Assembly (NCBI GenBank): GCA_043228905.1
Contig: JBHGNT010000012.1
Span: forward strand, 9,052,001 to 9,116,000
Direction of reading: 5' to 3'
Source of the DNA: Azolla caroliniana
Lineage: Eukaryota > Polypodiophyta
Length of the DNA stretch: 64,000 nt
Made by a program: the position numbers and the translations under genes. The stretch's first letter is position 1; every line of letters begins with the position of its first letter. This document shows positions 9,801-22,906 of this stretch, piece by piece. The notes beneath the pieces were generated by a model, which saw nothing but the letters and a program-made list of their open reading frames with translations, was not told where the DNA came from and did not search any database.

Positions 9801-12800
9801 ACAATACAGTGACAATTGAAACTCTAGTTACTTCTGAAGAAGTATCTTCTAAACCACATGTATCAGAAAGAATTCTCAATGTTAAAACAAAAAATTTGTG
9901 TCCTAAAATAATGCGAGAATTTAAAATTAAATGGATGGATAAGTCTATAAAAGATGTCACATGGGAACACGAAAATACTCTTAGAAATCACTTCCCTAAC
10001 TTTCCATTGCAAGAGTGCAATGTTTTAAGAGGGGAAGACTATTACAGGCATGACCATATAATATCACATGGTGAGAATGTAACGTAGTATTCTATACACG
10101 TGGATAAAGTGTGAGGGTTAAACGAGAGTGTGAAGAAGGGGAGGATTACTTTTAATACTCAGGATTGAGATAACCCATTAGGCCAAGTGTGAACTTGCCT
10201 GGGGGACTTGGTTTGGCTATAAATATGAGGCCTAGCCACCCTCATTTCATGATCTCTTGACTACGTCAAGACTCTGTTCTTGTGGTGGGTCAACTCTTGT
10301 AGCAAGTGCGCCAGCACCAGGTACGACTCGACGCCATGGCGGTGGTATGGGATGCCAATCGAGGCTCGAGTCCGTCTCGATCCCTTTGCTTGGGGGTGGT
10401 CGGGTGGATCGGCACCCTTCTTTCTCTCTCTCCTTTCTTATAATCTATCTTTGTTATGCATATCATATGCTTACTTTAGATTTAAGCTCTAACATCGAAT
10501 GATGTTTTTCAAGATTTTCTCGATATCTTCATTATAATTTACTTGGATGAGATTTTGATCTACTCGAAGACCCAAGACGAGCATGATACACATGTTTGTC
10601 AGGTACTACGTCGCCTACGAGAATATGGTCTCTACGCAAAATTAGAGAAGTGCAATTTCGGTCAAAATCAAGTGGAATTTTTGGGGTATGTTGTATCATC
10701 AGATGGTATCTCTATGGACCCCACAAAGATTCAAACAATTAGCAGACGCCCCTTTCAATGCGTGATGTGCAGTGTTTTCTCAGGTTTGCAAATTTTTACC
10801 GTAAATTTATTAAAAATTATTTTAACGTCAGGCTTCCGCTCTAGATAGAAAAACATCTCTAGATAGAGCGTGTTTTATATGCCGATCATAATGGGCAACC
10901 TCGTGTAGTCAACCCTAGATGGAAGGTATTTTTACGTATACCTCACAATTCTAAGACATTGTCTACAGGTAAGTGCACTAAGTTGGCCCCACGGTTTTGT
11001 GGACCTTTTACAATCCTCAAACACATTGGTTCATCAACCTATCATCTCGCTCTTCCTTATGGCGCTAAAATCCATCTAGTTTTTCATGTAAGTCGGCTAA
11101 AAGAACTTCTTGGTTTTTGTAACAATACAGTGACAATTGAAACTCTAGTTACTTCTGAAGAAGTATCTTCTAAACCACATGTATCAGAAAGAATTCTCAA
11201 TGTTAAAACAAAAAATTTGTGTCCTAAAATAATGCGAGAATTTAAAATTAAATGGATGGATAAGTCTATAAAAGATGTCACATGGGAACACGAAAATACT
11301 CTTAGAAATCACTTCCCTAACTTTCCATTGCAAGAGTGCAATGTTTTAAGAGGGGAAGACTATTACAGGCATGACCATATAATATCACATGGTGAGAATG
11401 TAACGTAGTATTCTATACACGTGGATAAAGTGTGAGGGTTAAACGAGAGTGTGAAGAAGGGGAGGATTACTTTTAATACTCAGGATTGAGATAACCCATT
11501 AGGCCAAGTGTGAACTTGCCTGGGGGACTTGGTTTGGCTATAAATATGAGGCCTAGCCACCCTCATTTCATGATCTCTTGACTACGTCAAGACTCTGTTC
11601 TTGTGGTGGGTCAACTCTTGTAGCAAGTGCGCCAGCACCAGGTACGACTCGACGCCATGGCGGTGGTATGGGATGCCAATCGAGGCTCGAGTCCGTCTCG
11701 ATCCCTTTGCTTGGGGGTGGTCGGGTGGATCGGCACCCTTCTTTCTCTCTCTCCTTTCTTATAATCTATCTTTGTTATGCATATCATATGCTTACTTTAG
11801 ATTTAAGCTCTAACATCGAATGATGTTTTTCAAGATTTTCTCGATATCTTCATTATAATTTACTTGGATGAGATTTTGATCTACTCGAAGACCCAAGACG
11901 AGCATGATACACATGTTTGTCAGGTACTACGTCGCCTACGAGAATATGGTCTCTACGCAAAATTAGAGAAGTGCAATTTCGGTCAAAATCAAGTGGAATT
12001 TTTGGGGTATGTTGTATCATCAGATGGTATCTCTATGGACCCCACAAAGATTCAAACAATTAGCAGACGCCCCTTTCAATGCGTGATGTGCAGTGTTTTC
12101 TCAGGTTTGCAAATTTTTACCGTAAATTTATTAAAAATTATTTTAACGTCAGGCTTCCGCTCTAGATAGAAAAACATCTCTAGATAGAGCGTGTTTTATA
12201 TGCCGATCATAATGGGCAACCTCGTGTAGTCAACCCTAGATGGAAGGTATTTTTACGTATACCTCACAATTCTAAGACATTGTCTACAGGTAAGTGCACT
12301 AAGTTGGCCCCACGGTTTTGTGGACCTTTTACAATCCTCAAACACATTGGTTCATCAACCTATCATCTCGCTCTTCCTTATGGCGCTAAAATCCATCTAG
12401 TTTTTCATGTAAGTCGGCTAAAAGAACTTCTTGGTTTTTGTAACAATACAGTGACAATTGAAACTCTAGTTACTTCTGAAGAAGTATCTTCTAAACCACA
12501 TGTATCAGAAAGAATTCTCAATGTTAAAACAAAAAATTTGTGTCCTAAAATAATGCGAGAATTTAAAATTAAATGGATGGATAAGTCTATAAAAGATGTC
12601 ACATGGGAACACGAAAATACTCTTAGAAATCACTTCCCTAACTTTCCATTGCAAGAGTGCAATGTTTTAAGAGGGGAAGACTATTACAGGCATGACCATA
12701 TAATATCACATGGTGAGAATGTAACGTAGTATTCTATACACGTGGATAAAGTGTGAGGGTTAAACGAGAGTGTGAAGAAGGGGAGGATTACTTTTAATAC

Positions 12801-15800
12801 TCAGGATTGAGATAACCCATTAGGCCAAGTGTGAACTTGCCTGGGGGACTTGGTTTGGCTATAAATATGAGGCCTAGCCACCCTCATTTCATGATCTCTT
12901 GACTACGTCAAGACTCTGTTCTTGTGGTGGGTCAACTCTTGTAGCAAGTGCGCCAGCACCAGGTACGACTCGACGCCATGGCGGTGGTATGGGATGCCAA
13001 TCGAGGCTCGAGTCCGTCTCGATCCCTTTGCTTGGGGGTGGTCGGGTGGATCGGCACCCTTCTTTCTCTCTCTCCTTTCTTATAATCTATCTTTGTTATG
13101 CATATCATATGCTTACTTTAGATTTAAGCTCTAACATCGAATGATGTTTTTCAAGATTTTCTCGATATCTTCATTATAATTTACTTGGATGAGATTTTGA
13201 TCTACTCGAAGACCCAAGACGAGCATGATACACATGTTTGTCAGGTACTACGTCGCCTACGAGAATATGGTCTCTACGCAAAATTAGAGAAGTGCAATTT
13301 CGGTCAAAATCAAGTGGAATTTTTGGGGTATGTTGTATCATCAGATGGTATCTCTATGGACCCCACAAAGATTCAAACAATTAGCAGACGCCCCTTTCAA
13401 TGCGTGATGTGCAGTGTTTTCTCAGGTTTGCAAATTTTTACCGTAAATTTATTAAAAATTATTTTAACGTCAGGCTTCCGCTCTAGATAGAAAAACATCT
13501 CTAGATAGAGCGTGTTTTATATGCCGATCATAATGGGCAACCTCGTGTAGTCAACCCTAGATGGAAGGTATTTTTACGTATACCTCACAATTCTAAGACA
13601 TTGTCTACAGGTAAGTGCACTAAGTTGGCCCCACGGTTTTGTGGACCTTTTACAATCCTCAAACACATTGGTTCATCAACCTATCATCTCGCTCTTCCTT
13701 ATGGCGCTAAAATCCATCTAGTTTTTCATGTAAGTCGGCTAAAAGAACTTCTTGGTTTTTGTAACAATACAGTGACAATTGAAACTCTAGTTACTTCTGA
13801 AGAAGTATCTTCTAAACCACATGTATCAGAAAGAATTCTCAATGTTAAAACAAAAAATTTGTGTCCTAAAATAATGCGAGAATTTAAAATTAAATGGATG
13901 GATAAGTCTATAAAAGATGTCACATGGGAACACGAAAATACTCTTAGAAATCACTTCCCTAACTTTCCATTGCAAGAGTGCAATGTTTTAAGAGGGGAAG
14001 ACTATTACAGGCATGACCATATAATATCACATGGTGAGAATGTAACGTAGTATTCTATACACGTGGATAAAGTGTGAGGGTTAAACGAGAGTGTGAAGAA
14101 GGGGAGGATTACTTTTAATACTCAGGATTGAGATAACCCATTAGGCCAAGTGTGAACTTGCCTGGGGGACTTGGTTTGGCTATAAATATGAGGCCTAGCC
14201 ACCCTCATTTCATGATCTCTTGACTACGTCAAGACTCTGTTCTTGTGGTGGGTCAACTCTTGTAGCAAGTGCGCCAGCACCAGGTACGACTCGACGCCAT
14301 GGCGGTGGTATGGGATGCCAATCGAGGCTCGAGTCCGTCTCGATCCCTTTGCTTGGGGGTGGTCGGGTGGATCGGCACCCTTCTTTCTCTCTCTCCTTTC
14401 TTATAATCTATCTTTGTTATGCATATCATATGCTTACTTTAGATTTAAGCTCTAACATCGAATGATGTTTTTCAAGATTTTCTCGATATCTTCATTATAA
14501 TTTACTTGGATGAGATTTTGATCTACTCGAAGACCCAAGACGAGCATGATACACATGTTTGTCAGGTACTACGTCGCCTACGAGAATATGGTCTCTACGC
14601 AAAATTAGAGAAGTGCAATTTCGGTCAAAATCAAGTGGAATTTTTGGGGTATGTTGTATCATCAGATGGTATCTCTATGGACCCCACAAAGATTCAAACA
14701 ATTAGCAGACGCCCCTTTCAATGCGTGATGTGCAGTGTTTTCTCAGGTTTGCAAATTTTTACCGTAAATTTATTAAAAATTATTTTAACGTCAGGCTTCC
14801 GCTCTAGATAGAAAAACATCTCTAGATAGAGCGTGTTTTATATGCCGATCATAATGGGCAACCTCGTGTAGTCAACCCTAGATGGAAGGTATTTTTACGT
14901 ATACCTCACAATTCTAAGACATTGTCTACAGGTAAGTGCACTAAGTTGGCCCCACGGTTTTGTGGACCTTTTACAATCCTCAAACACATTGGTTCATCAA
15001 CCTATCATCTCGCTCTTCCTTATGGCGCTAAAATCCATCTAGTTTTTCATGTAAGTCGGCTAAAAGAACTTCTTGGTTTTTGTAACAATACAGTGACAAT
15101 TGAAACTCTAGTTACTTCTGAAGAAGTATCTTCTAAACCACATGTATCAGAAAGAATTCTCAATGTTAAAACAAAAAATTTGTGTCCTAAAATAATGCGA
15201 GAATTTAAAATTAAATGGATGGATAAGTCTATAAAAGATGTCACATGGGAACACGAAAATACTCTTAGAAATCACTTCCCTAACTTTCCATTGCAAGAGT
15301 GCAATGTTTTAAGAGGGGAAGACTATTACAGGCATGACCATATAATATCACATGGTGAGAATGTAACGTAGTATTCTATACACGTGGATAAAGTGTGAGG
15401 GTTAAACGAGAGTGTGAAGAAGGGGAGGATTACTTTTAATACTCAGGATTGAGATAACCCATTAGGCCAAGTGTGAACTTGCCTGGGGGACTTGGTTTGG
15501 CTATAAATATGAGGCCTAGCCACCCTCATTTCATGATCTCTTGACTACGTCAAGACTCTGTTCTTGTGGTGGGTCAACTCTTGTAGCAAGTGCGCCAGCA
15601 CCAGGTACGACTCGACGCCATGGCGGTGGTATGGGATGCCAATCGAGGCTCGAGTCCGTCTCGATCCCTTTGCTTGGGGGTGGTCGGGTGGATCGGCACC
15701 CTTCTTTCTCTCTCTCCTTTCTTATAATCTATCTTTGTTATGCATATCATATGCTTACTTTAGATTTAAGCTCTAACATCGAATGATGTTTTTCAAGATT

Positions 15801-16125
15801 TTCTCGATATCTTCATTATAATTTACTTGGATGAGATTTTGATCTACTCGAAGACCCAAGACGAGCATGATACACATGTTTGTCAGGTACTACGTCGCCT
15901 ACGAGAATATGGTCTCTACGCAAAATTAGAGAAGTGCAATTTCGGTCAAAATCAAGTGGAATTTTTGGGGTATGTTGTATCATCAGATGGTATCTCTATG
16001 GACCCCACAAAGATTCAAACAATTAGCAGACGCCCCTTTCAATGCGTGATGTGCAGTGTTTTCTCAGGTTTGCAAATTTTTACCGTAAATTTATTAAAAA
16101 TTATTTTAACGTCAGGCTTCCGCTC

Positions 16126-17865
16126 ACTCAACTCACACACAAAAATCAACCATCTTGACATATTTCCAAGATGCTCGAGTCTTGAGTCGGCGACAAGCTC
16201 GTTGGGCACAATGTTTTACTCACTTCAACTTTGTAATCATATATTGCCCTAGGATGCGGCAAGGACATCTTTCTCAACGTTCTTATATGGAACTTCGTCT
16301 AGGAGAACCAGTATCTGAGCATCAAAAACAAATCCTTTTGGGTCCTGATTGTTTACGCTTAATGGCATCTAATGCCATAACAACACCTAGAGATTCCTGT
16401 CTTCTTCATGCCATTCGCGATCATATATTCACTGATGAATTTGCCAAAGATATTTTGGATCATATTGTCCCAAATCGTGCTTTTTCCTCGTAATCGAAAA
16501 ACCCTCGTAATGACTATAATTAGTTCCATTGGCATGGTGGTTTATTGTTTCGACAAAGCCTATTGTATGTTCCTGATGGTCTTCCACAACTGCAAGTCTT
16601 ACAACACTTCCATGACACACCAATGGCTGGACATTTCAGCATCCACAAGAATTTCGAGTTAATTTCTCGCCGATATTGGTGGCCATGACTTCGCCATTTT
16701 GTTACGGATTATGTTCATAGTTGTGATACATGTTGCCGATCAAAAAAACCTTGAAATCATCTATATGGCTTATTACCGCCAATACTTATTCCTGAGAGCC
16801 CATGGAAATCTATTTCCTTGGACATCATTATAGATCTTCCACCTTCCAAGGGTTTTGATTCTATTCTCACAGTAGTAGATCGTTTTACAAAGATGGCGCA
16901 TTTTCTTCCATGCACGAAGGCCATTACTAACCAAGAGACAGTTGATCTATTCATGCGAGAGGTATTTCGGCATCATGGTCTTCCAGATGATATTATCAGT
17001 GATCGGGGTCCCCAGTTTATCTCAAAATTTTGGCGGCTTCCAGCTACCATCCAAACTCTTACATACTTCTTGCAAACTCTCTTCTGGCTACCATCCAAAA
17101 ACTAATGGGACGAGTGAATGCACCAACCAAATAGTCGAGCAATATCTTCGTTGTTTTGTCAACTATCAACAAGATGATTGGGTTGATCTATTACATTTGG
17201 CGGAATTTGCTTACAACAACTTAGAACATTCTTCTACGGGATATTCCCCATTTTTTACGAACATTGGGTACCATCCTCGTTGGACGATGCTTGAACATCC
17301 CGAACTCCCAACAAACCCGGTTGCCGAAGATCGGCTCATTCGACTCCAAGAAATTCAGGATATACTTTCGCAGCATTTATGTGATGCTCAAAACACTCAA
17401 AAGAAGGTTGTTGACCGTCATCGATGTGATTCATCGACTACTTTTTAAATGGGAGATCGAGTATGGCTCTTACAAAGTAGCATTAAAACCAGCAAACCTT
17501 GCTGCAAACTAGATTATCAACATTTTGGCCCATATGTGATCTCTGGTAAGATCAAGGATGTGGCATTTTGCCTTGATCTTCCTCCTCATATGCGTCTTCA
17601 CCCAGTCTTCCATGTTTCACTTTTGGAGCCCTACACAACAAGCTCTATTCCGGGTCATCTTACATCTCCCCCACCTCCAATCAAAGTTTCTGATGACTCT
17701 GAATATGAAGTTGTTGCCATTCTCGACTAAACAATTGTCCACAACAAACTATATTATTTGGTTGACTGGTTAGGTTATACACCTAATGATCAAACATGGC
17801 AGCCTGTCGATCATCTTGTTAATGCCTCCGACATGGTTGTTGCATTTCACAACAAATATCCCCAA
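16126..17865 (+). pseudogene. RNase H end, integrase and first chromodomain of gypsy element B
   Basis: Continuous with the RT piece of unit 8. Most of RNase H is deleted: LTQLTHKNQP passes quickly to TYFQDARVLSRRQARW. The integrase core has [30 protein letters not shown] and, after a frameshift near 17040, TSECTNQIVEQYL (DDE residues retained). FAYNNLEHSSTGYSPF closes the core. A TAA at 17446 (Gln expected) precedes MGDRVWLLQSSI, then FHVSLLEPY. The chromodomain starts with YEVVAILD followed by TAA at 17728. B is a different chromovirus from A and close to element C (46660-48706), which shares [12 protein letters not shown]. Confidence 0.85.
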
Positions 17866-18178
17866 TATGAAGTTGTTGTCATTCTCGACTAAACGATTGT
17901 TGCATATTATTTGGTTGACTGGTTAGGTTATACACCTAATGATCAAACATGGCAGCCTGTCGAGCATCTTGCTAATGCCTCCGACATGGTTGCTGCATTT
18001 CACAACAAATATCCCCAATATGAAGTTGTTGCCATTCTCGACTAAACGATTGTCCGCAACAAACTATATTATTTGGTTGACTGGTTAGGTTATACACCTA
18101 ATGATCAAACATGGCAGCCTGTCGAGCATCTTGCTAATGCCTCTGACATGGTTGTTGCATTTCACAACAAATATCCCC
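17704..18178 (+). repeat. Tandem triplication of the element B chromodomain
   Basis: Copies at 17704-17865, 17866-18018 (short internal deletion) and 18019-18178 each encode YEVVAILD, a TAA stop, then YYLVDWLGYTPNDQTWQPV and FHNKYP. The shared stop shows that it predates the triplication. Confidence 0.92.
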
Positions 18179-18180
18179 GT

Positions 18181-18640
18181 AAACCAAGTCCGAACTCTTC
18201 TCTTCCGACTCATAGAACTCATCGTTGAAAAGAGAGATAATGGCATGAAGACATACATTTTGGCTTACAAGGATTTGAACCCACAACTTCTTGGTCTATG
18301 TGTTAAACCTTTAACCATTATACTAACATATAATTATAATAATTATAAGTTATTACAAGATATTTAGAGTATTCTAGAACATTCTAGAATATTTCATGAT
18401 TATCTTAAATATCTTAAATATTCTATAACATTCTAGAATACTCCATAAGGACCTATAAATAGGTGTCCATACATTCATCACAACTCATTCGATTCAACAC
18501 CAATCTTTAGCCCTTAGACTTTTGTAACCATTTTTCTCTTACAATATAAACTCATTTCCATTTCTAATCTTCTTCTCTCTATTTCTGTCTCTCTCTCTCT
18601 CTCTTCATCTTTTTTCTACTTTCTATCTCTCCCGCTCAAA
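18181..18640 (+). mobile_element. LTR-like sequence with heat-shock-type motifs and TATA box
   Basis: Organised like an LTR in plus orientation: a tRNA-like box pair on the opposite strand (18268-18330), two HSE-like clusters (18372-18438), TATAAATA at 18454-18461, then a pyrimidine-rich leader with GATTCAACACCAATC and a (TC)n tract. A diverged relative with the same order lies at about 42370-42830. Exact termini and target duplication were not found. The element body is missing; the next sequence is a copia fragment in the opposite orientation. Confidence 0.6.
18372..18438 (+). promoter_or_regulatory. Two clustered heat-shock elements upstream of a TATA box
   Basis: TTCTAGAACATTCTAGAA at 18372-18389 is four alternating TTC/GAA units with 2-base spacing, the consensus for heat-shock-factor binding. 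A second cluster at 18421-18438, TTCTATAACATTCTAGAA, has three of four units intact. They lie about 65 and 16 bp upstream of TATAAATA (18454). Heat-inducible transcription is inferred from the motif, as in the Arabidopsis copia family ONSEN. Confidence 0.65.
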
Positions 18641-19600
18641 AGTCACGACAGAGGTTTGGTGAAGATGTCAACAACTTGTTGGTCAGTTAGAACATATTGC
18701 AGTTCCACTTCACCTCTGAGAACTCACTCATGCATGAAGTGGTACTACTCTTCAATGTGCTTTGTCCAAGCATGGAAGACGGGGTTCTTAGCGAGATGGA
18801 TGTTGTTGAAGTTGTCATAGTAGATCCTCGTTGGATCGGCAACCTCCACCTGCAGATCCTTCAAAAGCCGCTTGAGCCATATGGCTTCGCATCTTGCAAC
18901 AGCCGCTCCTCTATATTCGGCCTCGGTGCTCAACAATGCCACTATCATTTGATTCTTGCTACATTAGGCGATCGTCGCGCTTCCCAATAACAACACATAT
19001 TCAGACATTGATCAATGATCATCAGCATTTCCGGCCCAATCAGCATCCATGTACCCGACTAACTGTTCAGCTACACCAGTCCGATACAGGATCCTACAAT
19101 CCTTCGTGCCGCTCACATAGCGCAATATCTAATGTGCACACGGAAGGTGTTGGGAATTCGACTTCAACATGAATTGACTTATCAATCCGACCGGATAGTT
19201 GAGATCTGGCTAAGTGAGGGTCAAATAGATGAGGCTTCCGACAATCTATTGGAACCGTGCAATGTCACAAGCTAGCCCCGATTCGTGGCGAAGCTTGACT
19301 TTCCTGTCGAGAAGAGTTGAAACGGATTTGCAATATGTCATGCCGAATTTGAAGAGCATATTCAACACATAATGTCTTTAACTTATCAATATGCCTTTTG
19401 GGGTTCACATTACTTCAATCTTGAGGAAGTAATGAAGGTCCCCTAGATCCTTCATCTCGAACGCTATTGATAATTGAGACTTAACTCGGCCGATTTCTTC
19501 AAGGTCAGCAGCGAACTTCGATCCTGAGGAAGTAATGAAGGTCCCCTAGATCCTTTATCTAGAACGCAAGTACATACACTTCTTGGCCAGGGCACCCAAG
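18640..19600 (-). pseudogene. Copia RT/RNase H fragment, reversed
   Basis: The minus strand encodes the end of a Ty1/copia polyprotein: EMKDLGDLHYFL (RT end; present twice, at about 19423 and 19517, through a local duplication), a GYMDADWAG-like block near 19050, then LLSTEAEYRGAAVARCEAIW, LKRLLKDLQVEVADP, DNFNNIHLAKNPVFH and LTDQQVVDIFTKP. Frames are broken by stops and shifts. The RNase H part is close to the copia remnant at 44345-44678, so both probably belong to one family. No LTR is attached. Confidence 0.85.
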
Positions 19601-20324
19601 AGTGAAGGTGGAACTCATATTTTGTGTATGGTGCTATATTGCTAAATTAATTTTACTTCTTTTTTCCCTTTTTACTGAGGGGTTTCTTTACTGCTATTTA
19701 ATCTTTACTGAGGGTGTGTCGGCTATAGTCGTTGACAAAGGAGACGAAGTATCAACTCCCGCCAATGCTCACGTTCTACGCATCAATCTTGTTACCGCTC
19801 CAATTTCGCTCGTTGGGGAAAGGAAGCCGGTGTTGCTTCCCTAATTGACAGGCTTCACAATTTTAGGCCTTCCCGCCACTGAACTTTGGCAAGCTGAATA
19901 TGATTTTCCTCACTTGCAACATAAGTCAAGCCTCCCTTTATAAGAAGGTAGCTAGCCTCCTTATATAGGCAAAAACCCTAGGCCCTAGTGTGTTCGCATT
20001 TGAGAGCTTTATTTGAAGTAGTCAAGTGATAACACACCTAATAGTTATCTCACACCATAGAATTGAATATTACAATTCATACCCTCATTTCTTTCAAAAT
20101 TAACCCACTCGTACTCATCATAAGATTAGGAAAAACTATGGAAACCTATCTCTTGATAAATTATGGTTATGCATGTAACACAGAAAAACAATGAAATAAA
20201 GAAACACTTCGGCGTGTTTCAATTATTTTCCCAAACTTCTCCAAAAGTGACACAAACGTATACTTATAGTGAGACATATTGAATCACCAATAGAGAAGAC
20301 GAACACTCCACCAACGGAAAAATT

Positions 20325-20373
<49 letters not shown>

Positions 20374-20390
20374 TGTGTTTAGGGAAAAGT
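19601..20390. other. Spacer with decayed LTR-like sequence and (CT)n
   Basis: No coding region. A promoter-like CCTTATATAGGC at about 19950-19961 and a following AAAACCCTAG block suggest a decayed LTR, but termini are not visible. A (CT)n tract runs from 20329 to 20369. Confidence 0.4.
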
Positions 20391-20700
20391 GATGAGAGTG
20401 GTCAACTATGCACACTTTGCCCTAAACAAGTTTGAGAATCTAAGTATCACACTTTGATACAATGTTATGCCTTTAATCATATTCGACTATGCTTTCTACA
20501 CATCTTCGACCAAGCCCAATCCTTGCATGAATTTCTCTCACAACCACAACGTGCACTCTCGATTGCAAGATTCATTGGTAAAGTTATTGAACACTGAGAG
20601 TCTCTACTCACTTTCACATGTATCACGTGAAAGGGAATATTTTTGGTCTCATAGGTCATATTTGACCTCCGAAGACGATCATAATAGAATCTATCTATCT
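20391..20700 (+). mobile_element. LINE 3'-end copy 1
   Basis: About 310 bp strongly similar to 22606-22912. Both begin GATGAGAGTGGTCAACTATG or a close variant, encode the end of a LINE ORF (LCTLCPKQV with downstream Cys/His residues, broken by stops), and finish with the module GGTCATATTTGACCTCCGAAG followed by a pyrimidine-rich simple repeat. The 5'-truncated form is typical of LINE insertion. A long (CT)n tract lies just upstream. Confidence 0.7.
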
Positions 20701-21583
20701 ATTTATCTCTACTTCTAATATTTCTTTCCATATCTCTCAAACTTGTCACATATAAGAAGGATATGTGTTGTAGGATGAGGCACAAGTATGTCTTAAATGC
20801 TTGATAATTGCAACAATTTGATTGAGACATCGTGTTAATGTAGACTCACTCACTTGCTAGGTTCTTTGACTTCCAAAACCCTAGATGCATGACTATAAGG
20901 CCAAACTTGACAAATCGATATGTAAGGTAGCGTTAGAGGGATGAATCTAGTATAATTATATATGAAAAAACATTATATTATAACTTTTTTCAACAACATT
21001 GAATGTTGTAGGATCGAATTTGGTGATCTCATCAATTAAATTATTTCATTTAGATTACATGAGCCAAATTTGGACTTAGAAGACATTAATATATCTTCCT
21101 TTCTTCCTTTCTTTCTCCCTCTCCCTCTTTGAATCAATGCTCTAGGGAGAAATGTGGTACATGTTCAAGCATCAAATCATTCTCCATAGAAATACATTGC
21201 ATGAGTCTAGTGCAAGAAACAAATTCGAAGAGATGAGACTAGGCACCTATCAGTGCATGGCGTGGCTCTCAAATTTTCTCTCTTTTTTCTTCATTCGATT
21301 GTAATGGAAACCATAAAATCCAAACCCCTAATGATAACTATTAGGCTATGAAACACATGATCACGAGTTCATCTTTGTTCCACCACAAATTAGGTTGTCA
21401 CCTAGACTATATGTGACATCAACATATCCCAAAGTATGACAACCTCATGGTCTTCTAAAAGTATTATATTGACACTTGCATATCGAACTAAGTGACTCGA
21501 TTGGTTCCAACAAAATCTCTACATATTGATGAACCGAACCAACGACCTCACGACATCTAGATGGTAGACGCTATGGATGGCAT

Positions 21584-21621
<38 letters not shown>

Positions 21622-21624
21622 CAA
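20701..21624. other. Spacer; weak further LINE tail
   Basis: No gene. At about 21055-21115 the sequence GAGCCAAATTTGGACTTAGAAGACATTAATATATC followed by TTTC-rich sequence resembles the LINE tail module seen at 20655, 22875 and 31040. A (TC)n tract occupies 21587-21618. Confidence 0.4.
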
Positions 21625-22906
21625 CATCCATACTAAGTGTCAACAACTCTAAAACAATGATTATGCTTGTGAAGAGCCAAAAAAAAGACAAACCATGCAT
21701 TATGTACAATAATGAGCCCGACCCATTTGAATGTGTGAAAATCTTCAAATATCTTGGCTTTGAAGTTCCTTCAAATCATAGATGGAATGAATGTGCTACA
21801 CACCACGTAGAGGTGGGAAATAGAACATATTTTGCATTTGAGAACACATGCAAGCATGGAGATATGAAGTATTGGGTCCTTAGAGAAATACCTTTTCGAT
21901 ACTTTGGTGACATCGGTGCTTCTCTATGGGGTGGAAGTTTGGGGTGGCAGCATCCCTAAGTGTATACTTGGAAAGAGATTGAAAATGTCCAAACATTTTC
22001 TTACAAAGTTTTTACAAGTTAAGAAACAAACTCCATATACCCCCCCCCCCCCCCCCCCCCTCCTCCTTGCGACAAGATCACTTCCCATTGAGCATAATAT
22101 GTGAAGCATGAACCTCCACATTTGTCCCATGTCATCAACACATTGGCGTTGCAAAAAGGCCTCATTCATAGAGCAATCAAGTGATGCATTATGAAGCAAG
22201 TGTGACGCATCCCATCTACCAAGCCATTTTGCCATATTTTGCATCCAACCAGAACACAAAATTGCAAAAGACTCATAATTTTGTGTTCTGGTTGGATGCA
22301 AAATATGGCAAAATGGCTTGGTAGATGGGATGCGTCACACTTGCTTCATAATGCATCATTGGATTGCTCTATGAATGAGGCCTTTTTGCAACGCCAATGT
22401 GTTGATGACATGGGACAAATGTGGAGGTTCACGCTTCACACATTATACTACACCTAGCTACAAAACCATATTCTTCGTGGAACAGGGAAACCGTACACAT
22501 CGACACATGTTAGAGCTCATCCCGTTGTCTGCCATCCAAACCGTTACTTCCGAGCGACTTAGCTCACATGCATTGTGATATGAGAGAAGGCATTGGGGCA
22601 CAAGTGATAAGAGTGGTTGACTATGCACACTTTGCCCTAAACAAGTTTGAGAGTCTGAGTATCACACTTTGATACAATGCTCTCCCTTTTGATCATATTC
22701 GGCCATGCTTTCCATACATATTCGACCAACCCCAATCCTTGCACGAATTTCTCTTCTCTCACAGCCACAATGTGCACTACTCGATTGCAAGATTCATTGG
22801 TAAAGTTCTTGAACATCGAGATGCGCTACTCACTTTCACACGTATCACATGAAATGTAATATTTTTGGTCTCATAGGTCATATTTGACCTCCGAAGACGA
22901 TAATAG

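Larger units (their letters stand above)
5561..16125 (+). repeat. Array of eight 1321-bp tandem units (chimeric retroelement unit)
   Basis: Units start at 5561, 6882, 8203, 9524, 10845, 12166, 13487 and 14808; the last ends at 16125. Every frame in every unit translates to the same proteins on both strands, and by eye the DNA is identical. Each unit joins (1) the integrase tail and chromodomain of element A, (2) A's 3' LTR with its TATA box, and (3) an RT fragment of element B. Unit 1 continues leftward into A and unit 8 rightward into B, so the A-LTR-B junction existed before amplification. At the seven internal joins a 3-base filler (TAG) sits between CGCTC and ATAGAAAAAC. Confidence 0.97.

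Noticed and set aside
5561-16125. Regular repeat spacing considered as CRISPR or satellite
   Set aside because: The unit is 1321 bp of recognisable retroelement coding and LTR sequence with no short repeats and spacers.
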